Shown here piece by piece: positions 8,558-15,823 of a stretch of 27,522 nt of DNA; within the stretch, counting starts at the first letter, position 1, and the number at the start of each line of letters is the position of its first letter. Made by a program: the position numbers and the translations under genes. The notes beneath the pieces are model-generated. The model did no database searches. It was given only the letters and a program-made list of their open reading frames with translations, and was not told where the DNA came from. This stretch comes from Nitrospira sp. SG-bin2 (GTDB lineage: Bacteria; Nitrospirota; Nitrospiria; Nitrospirales; Nitrospiraceae): positions 1 to 27,522 of the forward strand of contig LVWT01000023.1 of assembly GCA_002083405.1 (NCBI GenBank), read 5' to 3'.

Positions 8558-8587
8558 ATTCTAGGAGGCCGGAGAAGGCGAAGTCAA
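8558..8587 (-). promoter_or_regulatory. dnaE promoter, probably giving a leaderless mRNA
   Basis: Read on the minus strand: -35 TTGACT (8582-8587), an 18-base spacer and -10 TAGAAT (8558-8563). Each hexamer is one base from consensus. Only five bases (8553-8557) separate the -10 from the dnaE ATG, so the expected transcription start falls on or within a base or two of the A at 8552. The stretch before the ATG has no purine-rich ribosome-binding site on this strand. Both facts fit a leaderless transcript. Confidence 0.6.
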
Positions 8588-8688
8588 TGAAGGGATCGCC
8601 GGAGCGCCAATGGCCTCTTTGGGGAAAGGATGAACCGTCAGCTGATGAGCAGACCCACTTGCGCCGGTCGCGTGCCCCATGCAGACCC

Positions 8689-8725
8689 CATAGCATCGAG
8701 TAGCCGGCATGGCATCGATGCTATG
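8689..8725. repeat. Perfect 11-bp inverted repeat (hairpin)
   Basis: CATAGCATCGA (8689-8699) pairs exactly with TCGATGCTATG (8715-8725) across a 15-base loop. It lies 19 bases beyond the stop of the 54-residue minus-strand gene and about 100 bases upstream of the dnaE promoter. It may end or protect the small-gene transcript. No U-run follows on either strand, so it is not a classical intrinsic terminator. Confidence 0.6.
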
Positions 8726-8744
8726 ACAAGTCAGGTGTGGTTTC

Positions 8745-8909
8745 TTACGCCTGCTCCTCGGCCTCGTCTTCGGTGGACTCTCCCTCCGAGAGGAGCTCTT
8801 CTATCTGCGCTTCATTGCAGGTCAGGTCCTTTGCATCATGCGCCGGCTTGTCCGCCCCACCGGATTGCGGTACCTTGCCGGCCTTGTCGTCATGGCGAGT
8901 ATTGTTCAT
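8745..8909 (-). CDS. Small acidic hypothetical protein (54 residues)
   Basis: An ATG at 8909 opens a 54-residue frame preceded by GGAG with an eight-base spacing. The product starts MNNTRHDDKAGKV. Its C-terminal third is strongly acidic (EELLSEGESTEDEAEEQA), suggesting a soluble, perhaps disordered protein. It contains one Cys (CNEAQIEE). I do not recognise a family. It lies 37 bases downstream of the 114-residue gene on the same strand and is followed by a hairpin, so it could be the last gene of a short operon. The ribosome-binding site and position support it, but the short length leaves real doubt. Confidence 0.5.
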   Translation of the reverse strand: MNNTRHDDKAGKVPQSGGADKPAHDAKDLTCNEAQIEELLSEGESTEDEAEEQA

Positions 8910-8946
8910 TCAGTAAGCTCCGATCGCACCTTCCGGGCTAGCCGGC

Positions 8947-9291
8947 TCAACCCCACGTGCGATGCGCTTCGCTCACGTGTTCTACACCGTCTGTTCTGAC
9001 AATGATCCATTGTACATCGTCCGGAATCGCAACGACTTTCAACTCAGCCGCATGCCCATTGGCTTCCGCCCGCAATTCTTCCACTACGCGCACGAGTTTC
9101 TCGTCGTCCCGTGGAATAAGCGCGCCGCACCGATTTAAACTCGGTTCCTGTGGCGCCGCCGCATGGGGCCAATAGGCCCCGCGATCGATTTCTTGCAGCG
9201 CCTCCGGCTGCCCAAGCTCACGTAACCGCACGAAGGCCTTATGACTCACAAAAAATTGATCACAGCTCTTATTGATAACGATCTTTTTCAT
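8947..9291 (-). CDS. Conserved hypothetical protein (114 residues)
   Basis: A 114-residue protein beginning MKKIVINKSCDQFFVSHKAF. I recall similar small proteins in bacteria, phages and plants that share an N-terminal KVVIN-like strand, a central IPRDDEKLVRVVEELRAEANG segment and a C-terminal AELKVVAIPDDVQW block ending in HRTW. No function is known to me. No signal peptide or membrane segment is visible, so it is probably cytoplasmic. The ATG at 9291 has GGGAG seven to eight bases upstream, a convincing start. It lies between the CsbD-like gene and the 54-residue gene on the same strand, with gaps of 83 and 37 bases. A stress-related role would be inferred from the CsbD neighbour only. Confidence 0.75.
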   Translation of the reverse strand: MKKIVINKSCDQFFVSHKAFVRLRELGQPEALQEIDRGAYWPHAAAPQEPSLNRCGALIPRDDEKLVRVVEELRAEANGHAAELKVVAIPDDVQWIIVRTDGVEHVSEAHRTWG

Positions 9292-9374
9292 CGTAGGTCT
9301 CCCGTTGTACGCAAGATAGCATTACGCCGTAGTATCGTGACATGACCACAGGCGAAACCATAAATCGGTGGCGG

Positions 9375-9617
9375 TTATGCGCCAGGCGCTGGGTCTTTGT
9401 AGCCGATATAGTTCCCGGTCCAATGAGAATACCGGCGGTTGGCCCAGGTGGTCACTTCCTCTTTCTGAAGCTCTCCATACCGTTTTTGCAGAACAATGCC
9501 AAATTGTGCCCAGTTGCCTTGAATCTCCGTGAGATCCTCATCGGTAATCTTATCCCATTTCGCCTTCAGCGGTGTCTTGAGTTGATTCCAGAATTGCCCG
9601 AACTGTTCCTGATTCAC
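9375..9617 (-). CDS. CsbD-like stress-response protein
   Basis: An 80-residue protein of the CsbD type, small helical proteins of unknown biochemistry that are often induced by general stress. The signature pattern is present: NQEQFGQFWNQLKTPLKAKW, then DKITDEDLTEIQGN and a QKRYGELQKEEVTTW helix. The C-terminus extends the usual core with an aromatic stretch (SHWTGNYIGYKD). I chose GTG 9617 because AAGGAG lies six bases upstream and the product then begins exactly where CsbD proteins begin. The frame runs open to 9749, but that 44-residue extension is Pro-rich and unlike the family. No convincing promoter was found upstream on this strand. Confidence 0.78.
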   Translation of the reverse strand: MNQEQFGQFWNQLKTPLKAKWDKITDEDLTEIQGNWAQFGIVLQKRYGELQKEEVTTWANRRYSHWTGNYIGYKDPAPGA

Positions 9618-10010
9618 GATAAACTCCTTCAGTGAAATGGTGGGAGCCCCCCAACCCGCATCGATCAACACCCACAGAGGATGTGCGTCGGTGTCAGACG
9701 GGTACAGACAGGGACTCTGGCGTAGCAGCGGCGGAGACCGGGGAATCAAGCGCGCGGGAAGGGGAGGGATGCGCGAGCGATGAGACAGTCGGCGTGGCTC
9801 AATACGTCAGTTTCAGTTTATAGAACCAAGACTGTTCCTGTCAATGGAGCGTCCGACCTCAAGATGATCAGGACCCAACGGGAGAATGTTCTCATTTGTC
9901 CAGGCGGTTGTCCTCGCCTTGAACTTCCCCAACCCATTTGCTATTCTTCGCCCGCCTTTCGTGCGGTAATGTTGCAACCTTTCATATAGATTAATTCAAG
10001 GAGTGGAACT
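9618..10010. other. Intergenic region between csbD-like gene and purH
   Basis: This 393-base divergent gap holds the ribosome-binding site of the csbD-like gene at its left end, and the purH promoter candidate and ribosome-binding site (AGGAG, eight bases before the ATG) at its right end. I see no purine riboswitch signature, tRNA or strong hairpin in between. Short open frames here lack ribosome-binding sites and family likeness. Confidence 0.5.
9919..9947 (+). promoter_or_regulatory. Candidate purH promoter
   Basis: A -35 TTGAAC (9919-9924), 17-base spacer and -10 TATTCT (9942-9947) lie upstream of purH, predicting a leader of about 55-60 bases. The -35 matches consensus at four of six positions and the -10 at four of six. 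I see no PurR-type operator that I could defend. Confidence 0.35.
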
Positions 10011-11564
10011 ATGGCCGGCATCAAGCGGGCGTTGATCAGCGTTTCTGAAAAGACTGGTGTTGTCGAGATGGCCAAGGGGCTCGAAGCGCTTGGCGCGGAA
10101 ATTTTGTCGACTGGCGGGACGGCGAAGGCCCTCCGCGAAGCGGGTATCAAGGTCACAGATGTGGCGGCCTATACCGGTTCGCCGGAAATTCTGGATGGCC
10201 GTGTGAAGACGCTGCATCCGAAGATTCACGGCGGCTTGCTGGGTCGTCGATCGCTTCCGGCCCACGTCGATCAGATGACGCAACACAATATCGGTCCGAT
10301 CGATGTCGTTGTCGTCAATCTCTATCCCTTCGAAGCCACTATCGCCAAGCCCAATTGCCATTTTGACGATGCGATCGAGAATATCGATATCGGCGGACCG
10401 TCGATGCTCCGCTCGGCGGCAAAGAATCATGAGGATGTGCTGGTGTTGGTCGATCCGGTGGACTATCCCAGAGTGTTGGATGCCATCAAGGGAAATACCG
10501 TCACGCGCACGCTGCGCCGTGAATTGGCGATGAAGGTGTTCCAGCATACGGCGCGTTACGACAGGTTGATCGCCGGATATTTGGAGAAACAGGTGCAGGG
10601 CGAGGAGATCAAGTTCCCCAAGGTGCTGTCGCTCCAGTTTGAGTTGGCAGAGACGCTCCGCTACGGCGAAAATCCACATCAGCAGGGTGCGTTCTACCGT
10701 GAGCTCAGTTCAAATGAACCGTCGGTCTCTCGTGGCACGATCTTGCACGGCAAGGCCATGTCCTATAACAATTTCCTCGACGCTAATTCGGCCCTGGAAC
10801 TGGCGAAAGAATATGATGAGTGCGCCGTCGCGATTATCAAACATAACAATCCTTGCGGCGTGGCGCTCGGATCGACGCCGGTTGAGGCCTATGTGAAGGC
10901 TCGGGAGACCGATCCTGTGTCGGCTTTCGGCGGTGTGATTGCCTTCAATCGACCGGTTGATCTGGCGGCGGCGAAGGAGATTACCTCCACATTCGTCGAG
11001 GTGGTCATTGCTCCCAGCTTTGCCGAGGATGCATTGGCCGAATTGAAGCGGAAGAAGGATTTGCGTCTCTTGGACGTTGGACCACTGACAAAGGTCAAAC
11101 AAGAAGGCTACGATTTGAAGAAGCTCGTCGGGGGATTAATCGTGCAGGATCGTGATCTCGGTGTTCTGACGGACCTGAGATCGTTGAAGGTACCGACCGT
11201 CCGCAAGCCGACTGACGAAGAGTACGCCGCCTGCGCTTTTGCGTGGAAAGTCTGTAAACACGTTAAGTCAAACGCCATCATCTACGCCAAGCCCGGGCAA
11301 ACGGTCGGGATCGGCGCGGGACAGATGAGCCGGGTGGATAGCGTCAAGCTTGCCGCCATGAAGGCCCAGATGCCGGTCAAAGGTTGCGTCATGGCCTCCG
11401 ACGCGTTTTTTCCGTTCCGTGACGGCCTTGATGCTGCGGCACAAGCGGGAATTACTGCGGTCATTCAGCCGGGCGGGTCAATCCGTGATGCCGAAATTGT
11501 CAAAGCTGCAGATGAACATGGCTTGGCAATGATTCTGACGGGCATGCGCCATTTCCGCCACTAG
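10011..11564 (+). CDS. purH: Bifunctional AICAR transformylase / IMP cyclohydrolase
   Basis: A 517-residue enzyme for the last two steps of de novo IMP synthesis: formylation of AICAR with 10-formyl-tetrahydrofolate, then ring closure to IMP. The N-terminal MGS-like cyclohydrolase domain (about residues 1-145) shows ALISVSEKTGVVEMA, ILSTGGTAKALREAG and DGRVKTLHPKIHGGLL. The transformylase part contains RYGENPHQQGAFY, AIIKHNNPCGVALG with the catalytic Lys-His, DPVSAFGGVIAFN, and the typical ending TGMRHFRH. The length is normal and no key motif is missing. The ATG has AGGAG eight bases upstream. purD follows after a 195-base gap occupied by a palindromic repeat, so the two may be co-transcribed through that element. 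Confidence 0.98.
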   Translation: MAGIKRALISVSEKTGVVEMAKGLEALGAEILSTGGTAKALREAGIKVTDVAAYTGSPEILDGRVKTLHPKIHGGLLGRRSLPAHVDQMTQHNIGPIDVVVVNLYPFEATIAKPNCHFDDAIENIDIGGPSMLRSAAKNHEDVLVLVDPVDYPRVLDAIKGNTVTRTLRRELAMKVFQHTARYDRLIAGYLEKQVQGEEIKFPKVLSLQFELAETLRYGENPHQQGAFYRELSSNEPSVSRGTILHGKAMSYNNFLDANSALELAKEYDECAVAIIKHNNPCGVALGSTPVEAYVKARETDPVSAFGGVIAFNRPVDLAAAKEITSTFVEVVIAPSFAEDALAELKRKKDLRLLDVGPLTKVKQEGYDLKKLVGGLIVQDRDLGVLTDLRSLKVPTVRKPTDEEYAACAFAWKVCKHVKSNAIIYAKPGQTVGIGAGQMSRVDSVKLAAMKAQMPVKGCVMASDAFFPFRDGLDAAAQAGITAVIQPGGSIRDAEIVKAADEHGLAMILTGMRHFRH

Positions 11565-11566
11565 AC

Positions 11567-11687
11567 GGCTTCTGAAAATGATCCACTGCGTCGTTCTCGG
11601 CTCGTCAAAATCCTCAACGCACCCCAGAGGGTGCGCCTCCGGTTTTGGCTCACCTGCGGCCTTGCAGGCTGATCATTTTGAGAAGCC
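11567..11687. repeat. 121-bp imperfect palindrome (REP/MITE-like element)
   Basis: Terminal arms GGCTTCTGAAAATGATC (11567-11583) and GATCATTTTGAGAAGCC (11671-11687) are inverted copies with one mismatch. At the centre, CGCACCC (11618-11624) pairs with GGGTGCG (11629-11635) around a CAGA loop. The arms between also pair partly, including a CAAAA/TTTTG block, so the whole could fold as one long hairpin. No reading frame or flanking target duplication is visible. It may be a dispersed intergenic repeat, a non-autonomous mobile element, or a structure affecting purH-purD read-through. Confidence 0.7.
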
Positions 11688-11759
11688 TCCCATCCACGGC
11701 CTTGGAATCAGCGGAACGGAACCATTTCGTCGGTAGATTGGACTTCGAAAAACCAGCAT

Positions 11760-13028
11760 ATGAAAATTCTTGTCGTCGGTGGTGGGGGACGCGAGCACAC
11801 GATTGTGTGGAAGCTTGCGCAGAGTCCGCGGAAACCAGTCTTGTTCTGCGCACCGGGCAATGCCGGAATCGAATCGATGGCCACCTGTGTGCCGATCAAA
11901 ACCGACGATATTGCGGCGCTGAAAGATTTCGTCATCAGGGAGCAGATTGACTTTACGGTCGTCGGACCGGAAGCGCCTCTTGCGTTGGGAATTGTCGATG
12001 AGTTCCGCCGCGCCAAACTGAAGATTTTTGGTCCTACCAAGAATGCGGCGAGGTTGGAAGCCAGTAAAACTTTCTCGAAAGGTATGATGGCGCAAGCCAA
12101 AATTCCGACTGCGCGAGCCAAAAGTTTCGATAGGGTAGCCGAGGCGCTGGCCTATCTTGAGCAGCATGAATTACCTGTGGTTATCAAGGCGGACGGTCTG
12201 GCCCAAGGGAAGGGTGTCATCATTGCCACGACACGGGAGCAGGCTTGCGAGGCGGTCGTCGATGCGATGGAGAAAGGCGTCTTCGGTCAGGCAGGCAAGC
12301 AGGTGTTGATCGAACAATTTCTCAACGGTGAAGAACTCACGATCATGGCATTCACAGACGGCCAATCCATCGTGCCGATGTTGCCGGCGCAAGATCACAA
12401 GCGGGTAGGGGATGGGGATACCGGGCTGAATACCGGCGGTATGGGCGCCTACTGCCCGGCGCCGCTGGGCACACCGGCGCTTCGTGAGCATGTCGCCCGC
12501 GCAGTATTGCAGCCGATTGTGGAGACGATGTCACGACTGGGATCGCCCTTCCAGGGAGTCCTCTATGCCGGTCTCATGGTCGTCAATGGCATGCCCTATG
12601 TGTTGGAGTTTAATGCGCGTATGGGTGATCCGGAGACGCAGGTGGTGCTGCCTTTGCTCAAGACGGATTTACTCGACGTGATTGAGGCGGTTATTGAGCA
12701 TCGCCTCGATCAACTCAGAGTCGAATGGCATCATGACACGGCGGTCTGCGTTGTGATGACGTCGGGCGGATATCCTGGCCAATATCAGAACGGATTTCCT
12801 CTGCATGGCTTGCAGAGCGAGGCGGCTACACATGCGCTTGTTTTTCACGCGGGAACTGTCAGGAAGAATGATGCTGTTGTGACTGCCGGTGGACGTGTCT
12901 TGGGAATTACCGGACAGGGAGCAACGTTGAAAGAAGCACAAGCGGAAGCCTATAAGGCGGTATCCGCCATTTCATTCGAAGGGTGTCATTATCGAAAGGA
13001 TATCGCCCATCGCGCGGTGACTTTCTAG
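11760..13028 (+). CDS. purD: Phosphoribosylamine-glycine ligase (GAR synthetase)
   Basis: A 422-residue ATP-grasp enzyme that joins glycine to phosphoribosylamine, the second step of purine synthesis. Family blocks in order: the N-terminal MKILVVGGGGREHTIVWKL, FTVVGPEAPLALGIVDEF, the ATP-grasp strand VVIKADGLAQGKGVIIA, the D-HKR-GDGD-GLNTGGMGAY loop, and GVLYAGLMV followed by LEFNARMGDPETQ with metal-binding Glu and Asn. Length matches the family. The ATG at 11760 starts precisely at the conserved N-terminus, although the ribosome-binding site is weak (GGAC, about 20 bases upstream). Together with purH upstream it makes a purine cluster. The Sua5/YrdC gene follows 30 bases later, likely in the same transcript. 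Confidence 0.97.
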   Translation: MKILVVGGGGREHTIVWKLAQSPRKPVLFCAPGNAGIESMATCVPIKTDDIAALKDFVIREQIDFTVVGPEAPLALGIVDEFRRAKLKIFGPTKNAARLEASKTFSKGMMAQAKIPTARAKSFDRVAEALAYLEQHELPVVIKADGLAQGKGVIIATTREQACEAVVDAMEKGVFGQAGKQVLIEQFLNGEELTIMAFTDGQSIVPMLPAQDHKRVGDGDTGLNTGGMGAYCPAPLGTPALREHVARAVLQPIVETMSRLGSPFQGVLYAGLMVVNGMPYVLEFNARMGDPETQVVLPLLKTDLLDVIEAVIEHRLDQLRVEWHHDTAVCVVMTSGGYPGQYQNGFPLHGLQSEAATHALVFHAGTVRKNDAVVTAGGRVLGITGQGATLKEAQAEAYKAVSAISFEGCHYRKDIAHRAVTF

Positions 13029-13058
13029 TCCTCGATTTGCAGGTTGGTTTCCGTACGG

Positions 13059-13703
13059 ATGTCAGATATCCTTCCATATAGTGCCGGTGACGTGCACCGT
13101 GTATCAGACCAGGTCAAACAGGTAGTGGCACGTGGCGGCATCGTGGCGGTGCCGACGGAGACCTATTACGGTCTTGGTGTAAATCCATTCGATTCACAAG
13201 CCGTAGACCGGTTGCTACGCGTCAAGGGCCGGCCGGACGGCAAACCGATTCTGGTGTTGATTGGAAACCGTGGGCAGCTCGCGATGCTGGTCCAGAAGGT
13301 CTCTCGCACCGCCTCACTCTTGATGGACAGGTTCTGGCCCGGTCCGCTCACAATCCTCTTTACGGCCGCGCCGTCACTTCCAAGCAATCTGACAGCGGGG
13401 ACCGGCACGATCGGCGTGCGGTTCAGCTCTTGTGACCCATTAGCTGACCTGTTAGCAGTGACAGGCCCTCTCACAGGAACGAGCGCCAACCGTGCCGGCG
13501 AATCACCTGCGCAATATGCGAACAAGGTACAGGACAGTCTGGGACAAGACCTCAGTCTCATTGTTGATGCAGGACCAACCCCTGGGGGACCGCCATCGAC
13601 GGTCATCGATGCACGCGAAACGGCATACGTGATTCGCGAAGGTGCCGTCACTCGACAGATGCTACAGGACGTGTTACAGACAGCAGGAATCTCGCTAATG
13701 TGA
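13059..13703 (+). CDS. Sua5/YciO/YrdC-type threonylcarbamoyl-AMP synthase
   Basis: About 214 residues of a YrdC-domain protein. The family makes L-threonylcarbamoyl-AMP from Thr, bicarbonate and ATP for the tRNA t6A37 modification. Motifs seen are GGIVAVPTETYYGLG, RLLRVKGRPDGKPILVLI, FWPGPLTILFTA, GTIGVRF and PLTGTSANRAGESPA, followed by STVIDA near the C-terminus and IREGAV. It has the short single-domain form (TsaC-like), without the extra C-terminal Sua5 domain. ATG 13059 gives the usual short lead before the domain; TTG 13044 would add five residues, and neither has a strong ribosome-binding site. It follows purD by 30 bases. The YciO branch is hard to separate from TsaC by eye, so I give no symbol. 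Confidence 0.87.
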   Translation: MSDILPYSAGDVHRVSDQVKQVVARGGIVAVPTETYYGLGVNPFDSQAVDRLLRVKGRPDGKPILVLIGNRGQLAMLVQKVSRTASLLMDRFWPGPLTILFTAAPSLPSNLTAGTGTIGVRFSSCDPLADLLAVTGPLTGTSANRAGESPAQYANKVQDSLGQDLSLIVDAGPTPGGPPSTVIDARETAYVIREGAVTRQMLQDVLQTAGISLM

Positions 13704-13771
13704 GGTCTGTGTTGATATTGCAATAGTTATCGAATTCACATTCCTGGTTATTCGAGATAAGGAGGATAGAA

Positions 13772-14173
13772 ATGACGATTGTGGGGAAAAGACAAGCGAT
13801 GTCATTGGCCGGCGTCGCGCTTGGGCTCGGCTGTTTGATGAGTATGACGGGATGCGACTATTGGCCTCCGGCGTTGCAAGCTCAGGTCGAGCAACTTCGA
13901 TCGGAGACACAAACCCTGGCAACAGAGAAGGCGCAACTCCAGGTACAGATCAACGACCTGTCGAATGCACGGCGGGATTTACAATCGCAGCTTGATGAGA
14001 TGAGTCGGGTCAGTCGAGAGAAGACCGTGATGATTACGAGTCTGCAACACCAAGTCGATGCGCTGCGCGCCAAAGGGGCAAAGGTAGTGGCATCTGCCAA
14101 AGCCCCAGTAAGGCCGGCGGCGAAATCGACGGCCAAACAACCGGTTAAGAAACAGGCGGCTCCTAAGAGGTAG
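13772..14173 (+). CDS. Small coiled-coil lipoprotein with Lys-rich tail
   Basis: A 133-residue exported protein. The signal sequence ends in a lipobox-like SMTGC at Cys28, directly followed by DYW. Residues about 33-95 form one continuous heptad-like helix rich in Gln, Leu, Glu and Arg (VEQLRSETQTLATEKAQLQ and onward), predicted to be a coiled coil. The last 30 residues are low-complexity Ala/Pro/Lys (AKAPVRPAAKSTAKQPVKK) and strongly basic, which could bind peptidoglycan, LPS or nucleic acid; this is inference. AAGGAGG lies six bases before the ATG, an excellent ribosome-binding site. Its plan is like that of the larger lipoprotein at 2301-3038, but I see no close sequence similarity. It converges on the FmdB-type gene with 10 bases between stops. 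Confidence 0.82.
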   Translation: MTIVGKRQAMSLAGVALGLGCLMSMTGCDYWPPALQAQVEQLRSETQTLATEKAQLQVQINDLSNARRDLQSQLDEMSRVSREKTVMITSLQHQVDALRAKGAKVVASAKAPVRPAAKSTAKQPVKKQAAPKR

Positions 14174-14183
14174 CAGGGAGCTG

Positions 14184-14555
14184 TCAGGTCGAACTTGACG
14201 ACGTTCCTGATGAGGGGGCACTGCTGGACGAGGTGCTGCCGGTTGTCGAGGGGGTGGTTGCCGGAGCCGTCGTGGCAGATGCCGGGGAGGCTGGCGTCGC
14301 CTTCTCAGTAGTCGCTCCCGGTTCTTTCTTGGTGCCGGACGTCGAGTCGGATGATTCGCCCGTCGGCGGTTTCATCTTGTCGGAATAATCCGTCACATAC
14401 CACCCGCTCCCTTTGAACATGATCGCAGGAGCGGAAATAATCCGGCTGACCAATTTCCCGCATTTGGAACAGGCGGCGACGGGATCGTCTTTCATGCTCT
14501 GCTTCAATTCAAACCGGTATGAGCAATCCTGACAGAGATATTCGTAGATCGGCAC
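14184..14555 (-). CDS. FmdB-family zinc ribbon protein with Ser/Thr-rich tail
   Basis: A 123-residue protein. The first 45 residues are a classic FmdB/CxxC_CxxC regulatory-type zinc ribbon: MPIYEYLCQDCSYRFE, then CSKCG, giving two Cys pairs for one zinc ion, and a conserved ending of the domain in IISAPAIMFKGSGWYVTDY. The remaining 65 residues are low-complexity Ser, Thr, Ala and Pro, probably disordered. The family is widespread and poorly characterised; FmdB was first noted as a possible regulator near formamidase and amidase genes. The start is GTG 14555 with AAGGAGG four bases upstream. The aminotransferase gene lies upstream on the same strand, 71 bases away, so co-transcription is possible. 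Confidence 0.9.
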   Translation of the reverse strand: MPIYEYLCQDCSYRFELKQSMKDDPVAACSKCGKLVSRIISAPAIMFKGSGWYVTDYSDKMKPPTGESSDSTSGTKKEPGATTEKATPASPASATTAPATTPSTTGSTSSSSAPSSGTSSSST

Positions 14556-14592
14556 CGGGCCTCCTTGTTTACATGTCGCTGTTCAGCTCTAT

Positions 14593-14607
14593 GGGGCAAA
14601 CCGCCCC
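14593..14607 (-). terminator. Weak hairpin after the aminotransferase gene
   Basis: GGGGC (14593-14597) pairs with GCCCC (14603-14607) over a five-base loop, about 20 bases beyond the aminotransferase stop. No U-run follows on the minus strand, so intrinsic termination is doubtful. Confidence 0.2.
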
Positions 14608-14626
14608 TCGTCTATTGGATTGTCAC

Positions 14627-15823
14627 TCAGGCTGTTAACTTGCCAAATGCCACTGCCACTCGGTCCATCCCACGCTCGATCGATTCCATGCTGGTCGCGT
14701 AGGAAAGCCGGATGTGCTGGTGACTTCCGAAGGGCTCTCCGGGAACAACGGCAACATGAAAATCTTTCAACAGGTATTGCGCCAGTTCATGCGGCGTTCG
14801 AATGATGCCAGTCGGGGCGCTTCGGCCAAGAATTCCACTGATATTAGGAAAGGCGTAAAACGCGCCGGTCGGCATGCGGCAGGTCACCCCGGGCATTGTA
14901 TTCAACCGACCGACCATGACTTTGCGACGGCGATCGAATTCAGCGACCATCTTTTCCGTAAAGGGTTGGCCAAGCCGTAATGCCGCGACGGCGGCCTTTT
15001 GTGAAATAGAACAGGGATTCGATGTGCTCTGGCTTTGAATGTTGGCCATTGCCGTCAGCAGGTCTTTGGGACCTGCGGCATAGCCGATCCGCCAGCCGGT
15101 CATCGCATAGGCTTTCGAGACGCCGTTGATAATCACTGTCTGGGCCGCGACTTCGGCACTGAGTGTGGCGATGCTCACGTGCGTCACGCCATCGTACAAG
15201 ACCTTTTCATAAATCTCGTCTGAAATGATGAGTAACTTATGCCGGACTGCGATATTGGCAATGGCTTCGAGCGTGTTCCGGTTATAGGTGGCGCCAGTTG
15301 GATTGCAGGGACTATTGATGATGATCGCCTTCGTTCGTGGCGTGACTAGCCGCCGTAGGTCATCCGCATTGATGGCATATCCATTTGATTCATGGGTAGG
15401 CAGAAGAACCGGCGTCGCATCATTCAACATAGCTTGGTCGGCATACGAGACCCAATAGGGCGTCGGAATGATGACCTCATCACCGGCTTCAAGAAGCGCT
15501 TCAGCTAAGTTGTAGAGCGAATGCTTCGCGCCGCACGAGACCAGGATTTGCGACTTCTCATACCGGAGTCCGAGCTCACCCTGTAACTTGTCGATAATGG
15601 CTTGGCGTAATTCGTCGATGCCCGACGACGGCGTATACTTTGTAAAACCGGCCCGAATGGCGGCTTCTGCAGCGGCCTTGACCGGATCCGGAGTATCGAA
15701 ATCCGGTTCTCCTGATGAAAAGTCGACGACATCGAGCCCTTGCGCTGCCATAGCTTTGGCTGTTGCCGTCATCGCCAAGGTCGGGGAAGGCGTAATGCGG
15801 CCGACACGTGCGGCGAGTTTCAT
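14627..15823 (-). CDS. PLP-dependent class I aminotransferase (aspartate-type)
   Basis: A 398-residue fold-type I aminotransferase, closest in appearance to subgroup 1b aspartate (or aspartate/prephenate) aminotransferases. Visible blocks are VVDFSSGEPDFDTPDPV, YTPSSGIDELRQAI, the NSPCNPTGATY region with Asn for the PLP ring, IISDEIYEKVLYDG with Asp and Tyr, and the Schiff-base Lys237 in NGVSKAYAMTGWRIGY. Near the C-terminus, HIRLSYA supplies the substrate-carboxylate Arg. It likely interconverts aspartate and oxaloacetate with 2-oxoglutarate/glutamate; substrate range cannot be fixed by eye. Its ATG overlaps the coaD stop (ATGA), so it is translationally coupled as third gene of rsmD-coaD-aminotransferase. 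Confidence 0.93.
   Translation of the reverse strand: MKLAARVGRITPSPTLAMTATAKAMAAQGLDVVDFSSGEPDFDTPDPVKAAAEAAIRAGFTKYTPSSGIDELRQAIIDKLQGELGLRYEKSQILVSCGAKHSLYNLAEALLEAGDEVIIPTPYWVSYADQAMLNDATPVLLPTHESNGYAINADDLRRLVTPRTKAIIINSPCNPTGATYNRNTLEAIANIAVRHKLLIISDEIYEKVLYDGVTHVSIATLSAEVAAQTVIINGVSKAYAMTGWRIGYAAGPKDLLTAMANIQSQSTSNPCSISQKAAVAALRLGQPFTEKMVAEFDRRRKVMVGRLNTMPGVTCRMPTGAFYAFPNISGILGRSAPTGIIRTPHELAQYLLKDFHVAVVPGEPFGSHQHIRLSYATSMESIERGMDRVAVAFGKLTA

Noticed and set aside
8553..8696. N-terminal extension of dnaE to an upstream in-frame start
   Set aside because: The 48 extra residues have no likeness to DnaE, whose PHP motif normally lies near the N-terminus, and the extension contains the promoter hexamers.
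8630..8941. Plus-strand open frame of 103 residues upstream of dnaE
   Set aside because: It covers the inverted repeat and the minus-strand 54-residue gene, has no family likeness, and has a Pro/Arg/Ser-rich composition typical of a chance frame in GC-rich DNA.
9780..9989. Plus-strand open frame of 69 residues before purH
   Set aside because: It runs across the purH promoter candidate, lacks a ribosome-binding site and resembles nothing I know.
9618..10010. Purine riboswitch upstream of purH
   Set aside because: I could not find the conserved three-way junction core or a matching terminator/antiterminator pair.
11645..11950. Open frame spanning the palindromic element and the 5' end of purD
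   Set aside because: It covers the right half of the repeat and then runs out of frame over purD; its composition is not protein-like.
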